64,000 nucleotides of DNA from Aphrophora alni (lineage: Eukaryota > Arthropoda > Insecta > Hemiptera > Aphrophoridae): positions 35,305,120-35,369,119 of the forward strand of contig OY740769.1 of NCBI GenBank assembly GCA_963513935.1. Reading direction: 5' to 3'. The notes below the pieces were generated by a model that had not been told where the DNA came from, did not search any database, and saw nothing but the letters and a program-made list of their open reading frames with translations. Below are positions 60,667 through 64,000 of the stretch, in pieces. The number at the start of each line of letters is the position of its first letter. Within the stretch, counting starts at the first letter, position 1. The position numbers and the translations under genes were made by a program.

Positions 60667-60722
60667 GATCTATGTTTATTTGATGGGCCAATTCACACCG
60701 GCCCATCAAATAAACACAGATC
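60667..60722. repeat. 23-bp inverted repeat with 10-nt loop
   Basis: The arms 60667-60689 and 60700-60722 pair over 23 bp with one mismatch (core TTTATTTGATGGGCC / GGCCCATCAAATAAA). The hairpin is stable and isolated. A miRNA-like precursor or a MITE end remnant are both possible. Confidence 0.75.
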
Positions 60723-60959
60723 CTTACCTCAGAAAACAATTAAGAGAAGCTTAAAATTACAACGTCATCACAATTTACTTTAGAAGTTTCGTTAAAATAA
60801 AATCTCCGTGTACACGAACAAAACGTATAGGTTCATTTCTAAAAATTAACCCTAAACATACAGGCTAAAAGCTTAAATATTTACATATCAAACGGAGCTA
60901 TGTTCATTACATTTACAAAAGTTTAACTTTATCGAATGTAATACTAAATGTCCCTGTAA

Positions 60960-61850
60960 TTTGGAAGAAAGGGAGATAGGAGGAGGAGTCTCGTTTAGAT
61001 TTTAACTTATTATTCAAGAAAATTAATATTCTGTAACAAACGTGTATAGTTTGTCACATTAGATTGCATTACCCACCAATACAGTTTACTAGATTTGATA
61101 GATTTAGGGCTAATTTTTAAAATGTTTGATAGAGTTAGAGTTAATTTCGAAATGTTTGAACTGTTAGGACTTCATTTTCAATTAATTATATCATATGCAA
61201 CCTCATTTGCGATAAGATGTAGATCAATTGGTTTTTGTTTCGGTCCTTCCTCTAATGGCTATAATTTCGTCAAGTATCCATACATTTTAAAAATATGACT
61301 ACTTATTAAGGCTTTAAAGCACTGCACGAACAGTTTGCCAACGACAGACAGATATCATCCAAATTCCAATTTCAGGGTTTTTTTTTATTTCTCGCAATGT
61401 ATTTCCACACAAAAACGCAACATCTATTACTTACCTTTCTGTAAACTACTTATGTGTGGTTTAGTGATACAATGGGATTAATTGGTAGAGAGGAATTGAC
61501 TATCTGAGATTTACCCTTTAATAAAGAAGTTTATCCATCTATGTTTTTTGTGAGAAAGTAAAATTTGGTGAAGTAATTATAAACATCATTAAATACTGTT
61601 TCATAGGCTGGAAATTTCAAATGTCTTATTAAAATCTTTTGTAATACTTAAAGCATTCTAAAGATCGGTTTTAATAATATAAAAAAGTGTTTGAAATTTA
61701 AAACTGTGTTTTATATCAAACAGAACTCTCTGGTGAAAGTGATTTTGAATTCAGGGAGTGTTTTCCATTTTTAAATATATGTATCGTAAGGGAAAAAACA
61801 TGTTTATGTGGTGCATTACTCTTAAATCTTCACGTCAATCTAGAGACAAG
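60960..61850. other. Noncoding stretch
   Basis: The 67-codon ORF at 61095-61298 (with repeated D-R-V-R-x-N-F-E-M-F-E-like text) looks like a locally repeated AT-rich sequence and not a protein family I know. Confidence 0.4.
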
Positions 61851-61859
61851 CTCAGAAAA

Positions 61860-62060
61860 TATTTGGTGTTAAGGTAGTAGGGATTAGAGGGGCGTGAGTG
61901 AGTCACTGCGACTCATAACGTAACTTCTATTATCTTTATCTATATCCCCTATCTCCGTTGTAATTTAATTTGGTTCTTCCCTCAGGAGAATTTATGGATA
62001 CTAGAAGATAGTCGTGAGTAATGGACGTTTTATGATTTACGAAGCAATAAATATTTTATG
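61860..62060 (-). repeat. Dispersed repeat family C, copy 4 (inverted)
   Basis: GGGATTAGAGGGGCGTGAGT, GAGTCACTGC and, further on, TGGATACTAGAAGATAGTCG are the reverse complement of the family C core (GACTCACGCCCCT..., and the CATCCAGTATCC-like part). Confidence 0.65.
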
Positions 62061-62964
62061 AGGTTTAATTATTTTTGTAACAATTAGTATTCAAAATTAG
62101 AAAAAATTGAAGAGACAATTTTTAATTTATATAGAACTGATAGAACTCATAACTATTGTTCCTCTTTACCAGATAAAAATAATGATACAAAACCATAGAA
62201 TTCTTTGTTAAAGAATAAGTATAACTTATATCTAATCATTACATTGTCACATATGTTTTCCAGTATAAACGCAAAAAAAACAAATATTACAATAGATAAA
62301 ATTAAACTTTCTCAAAAAGGAATTTTACAACGACCATGTTAATTTTTTTGTGTTTGTATTCTGAAGAGTCTTTTTATATTTCGAAACAGGATGCACATTT
62401 ATATTATTTTGTCTTTCAATGTTTCATTGGTATTTTCGTCAACAATTATCTAATGATTAAGTCGTCTAGATGACAGATATAATGAGATGGTCCCATTAAA
62501 TGATTCAATTAAAATTAATCTCATGATTCTTTAATTATTTCACACCTTATTTTAAATATTTAATTATAGAAATAAATCGTTATTCAATGTATTTGAGATA
62601 CAATCAGGCTATTGTGATCATCCCCATCTCCTCCAGTTCAAAATATACCGACCCCTTGAGTAATTATACAACAAATTTGTTCAAAATGACTGCAGAATTT
62701 TGAAACTAAGGACTTTTCCCCCCAAGACAATGTAGGTATACGAATGTTGGTAAACTCTATACAATAGCTTCATATCATGTAATTTGATATTTATTTTAAT
62801 TTTATTTTCATATTTTTACTTTATACTTATAAACCGTAATTTAGAGAAATGAAATGATAAACATAAAACAACTAATCACGGATTAAAACCGTTCAGAAAT
62901 GTAGAGATAATAAATAGTATTATTAAAGTACTCGATAGCTTCAAAATTATTATCTAAGTAATTT

Positions 62965-63260
62965 CTATTCAATATTGTTCCAGCTATGAACGATGAAATA
63001 AAACACATTACATTGCTAAGTATTGCTTAGGGAGATTTCTCCTCTTATATAAGATAGTTTCATACTCAATTAGAAAATATAAATAAACTCGCCTCCATAG
63101 CGAATCACAATAATTGGCAAGAATAATGACGATCAATAAGTGAGCAATAGAACGATTGTCCCTGGGGATAAGGCAAGCATGTTTCCTTTATCCACTTAAG
63201 GACTGTAGATTTCCAATAATGGCATTTATTTTTACTCGTTATTCCATTGTTATGCCACAC
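62965..63260 (-). repeat. Dispersed repeat family B, copy 4 (inverted)
   Basis: It reads ATTTCTCCTCTTATATAAGA, TAGCGAATCA, CCCTGGGGATAAGGCAAGCA, TGTTTCCTTTATCCACTTAA and TTATTCCATTGTTA, the reverse complement of family B. B, C and D here keep the family order of the forward copies, read on the other strand. Confidence 0.75.
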
Positions 63261-63439
63261 AATAGGTGAAGTCTTTCCGTTAATTTTAACAATTAATTTT
63301 AATCAACAAATAAATATTCTTTAATATAAGATTTAACGAAATTACCATTTAACATATACTTTATAAATTATAGAGTTTCTTATTACTTAATTATTCTAAA
63401 ATATTACTTGGTTGTAAGTAGGGTATGTAACTCTTGAGG

Positions 63440-63560
63440 ACAAGGCCCATCAGAAACCAGAATTTGGTCACGAACACCTTTGGCATCCGCCAGGCCCAAT
63501 CAGAAGGATCAATTTAGTCATCCATCCACTTTGTCCTCGCCCACCCGGTGGGGTCAGTGA
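63440..63560 (+). repeat. GC-richer patch with 50-bp tandem duplication
   Basis: CAAGGCCCATCAGAAACCAG (63441) and CAGGCCCAATCAGAAGGATC (63491) start two diverged 50-bp units. One plus frame is open for about 46 codons with a P/H/G-rich content and no recognised family. A short CCCACCCGGTGGGG palindrome follows. Confidence 0.5.
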
Positions 63561-63564
63561 CATA

Positions 63565-64000
63565 TGAATTGTGCTAGGTGAATGATATTTCCTCGGGTTA
63601 TTATTGTTGATGGAATGATCTGTGGTCATTGACCTCTATAACCAACCAAATCGTATTTTGAACCATCACACAATGACGTTGCATAGTAGTTACCTAACAG
63701 ATATCAGGAAACTAGAACATTAAAACATATCTAATGTAAAGAATATTTGTTAGAATTTTCCGTATATCTTAGAAAAATACCGAAAGACAATCAGCAAATC
63801 CCGGTCATGAAAGCAAGATTTACAGCGTTGGGATCTCGATGTGCTGACAGCAAGTTATACGATAGTTATGTCATTTTGACACCACTGAGGTTATTATATA
63901 TATACATTTTTTTATCACTGAACTAAAAGAAATTTTGAATCAGTGAACTTTGGTCATCGTCAAATATTTCCACCTTAGTTTTGACCGATTTGACATTTCA
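63565..64000. other. Noncoding right end
   Basis: No feature is recognised up to the window edge. Confidence 0.45.

Overview
This is AT-rich animal nuclear DNA with no intact conventional gene that I can recognise. (TA)n microsatellites, homopolymer runs, Penelope-like retroelement pieces with GIY-YIG domains, a decayed pogo/Tigger transposase with a 5'-UTR-style intron, and a probable Helitron scrap point to an invertebrate, most likely an arthropod and possibly a chelicerate. That placement is an inference from repeat content only. There are no rRNA, tRNA, operon or CRISPR features.

Layout. 0.5-2.3 kb: a compact, apparently young Penelope-like insertion with two 531-bp inverted arms that look identical by eye, a GIY-YIG coding remnant in the loop, a 34-bp asymmetric extension and 12-bp flanking direct repeats. 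2.8-3.5 kb: a probable Helitron coding scrap and a small inverted-repeat element. 3.5-25 kb: AT-rich sequence carrying diverged dispersed repeats (called families A, B, C, E, F, H and I here), a possible LTR relic at 17.1-17.4 kb and a few GC-richer islands with short ORFs. 25-29.5 kb: a long repeat interrupted by a Penelope-like relic. 29.5-41.5 kb: more blocks of the same families, some tandem. 41.5-43.9 kb: the most gene-like locus, a minus-strand ORF with a plausible upstream exon, intron and TATA box, lying beside a G-rich tandem array. 44.5-58.4 kb: a second, partly collinear copy of the 25-41.5 kb material, broken by a pogo/Tigger pseudogene (47.8-49.1 kb), a Penelope-like reverse transcriptase fragment (54.2-54.6 kb) and microsatellites. 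60.3-63.3 kb: blocks D, C and B again, in reverse orientation.

Taken together the window looks like an old, repeatedly duplicated and rearranged repeat landscape with younger insertions on top. Repeat families were found by eye from shared words and collinear similarity. Their boundaries are approximate, and no identity percentages were computed. The best leads are the complete small Penelope-like insertion, the possible spliced minus-strand gene with the G-rich array upstream of it, and the higher-order duplicated block structure.
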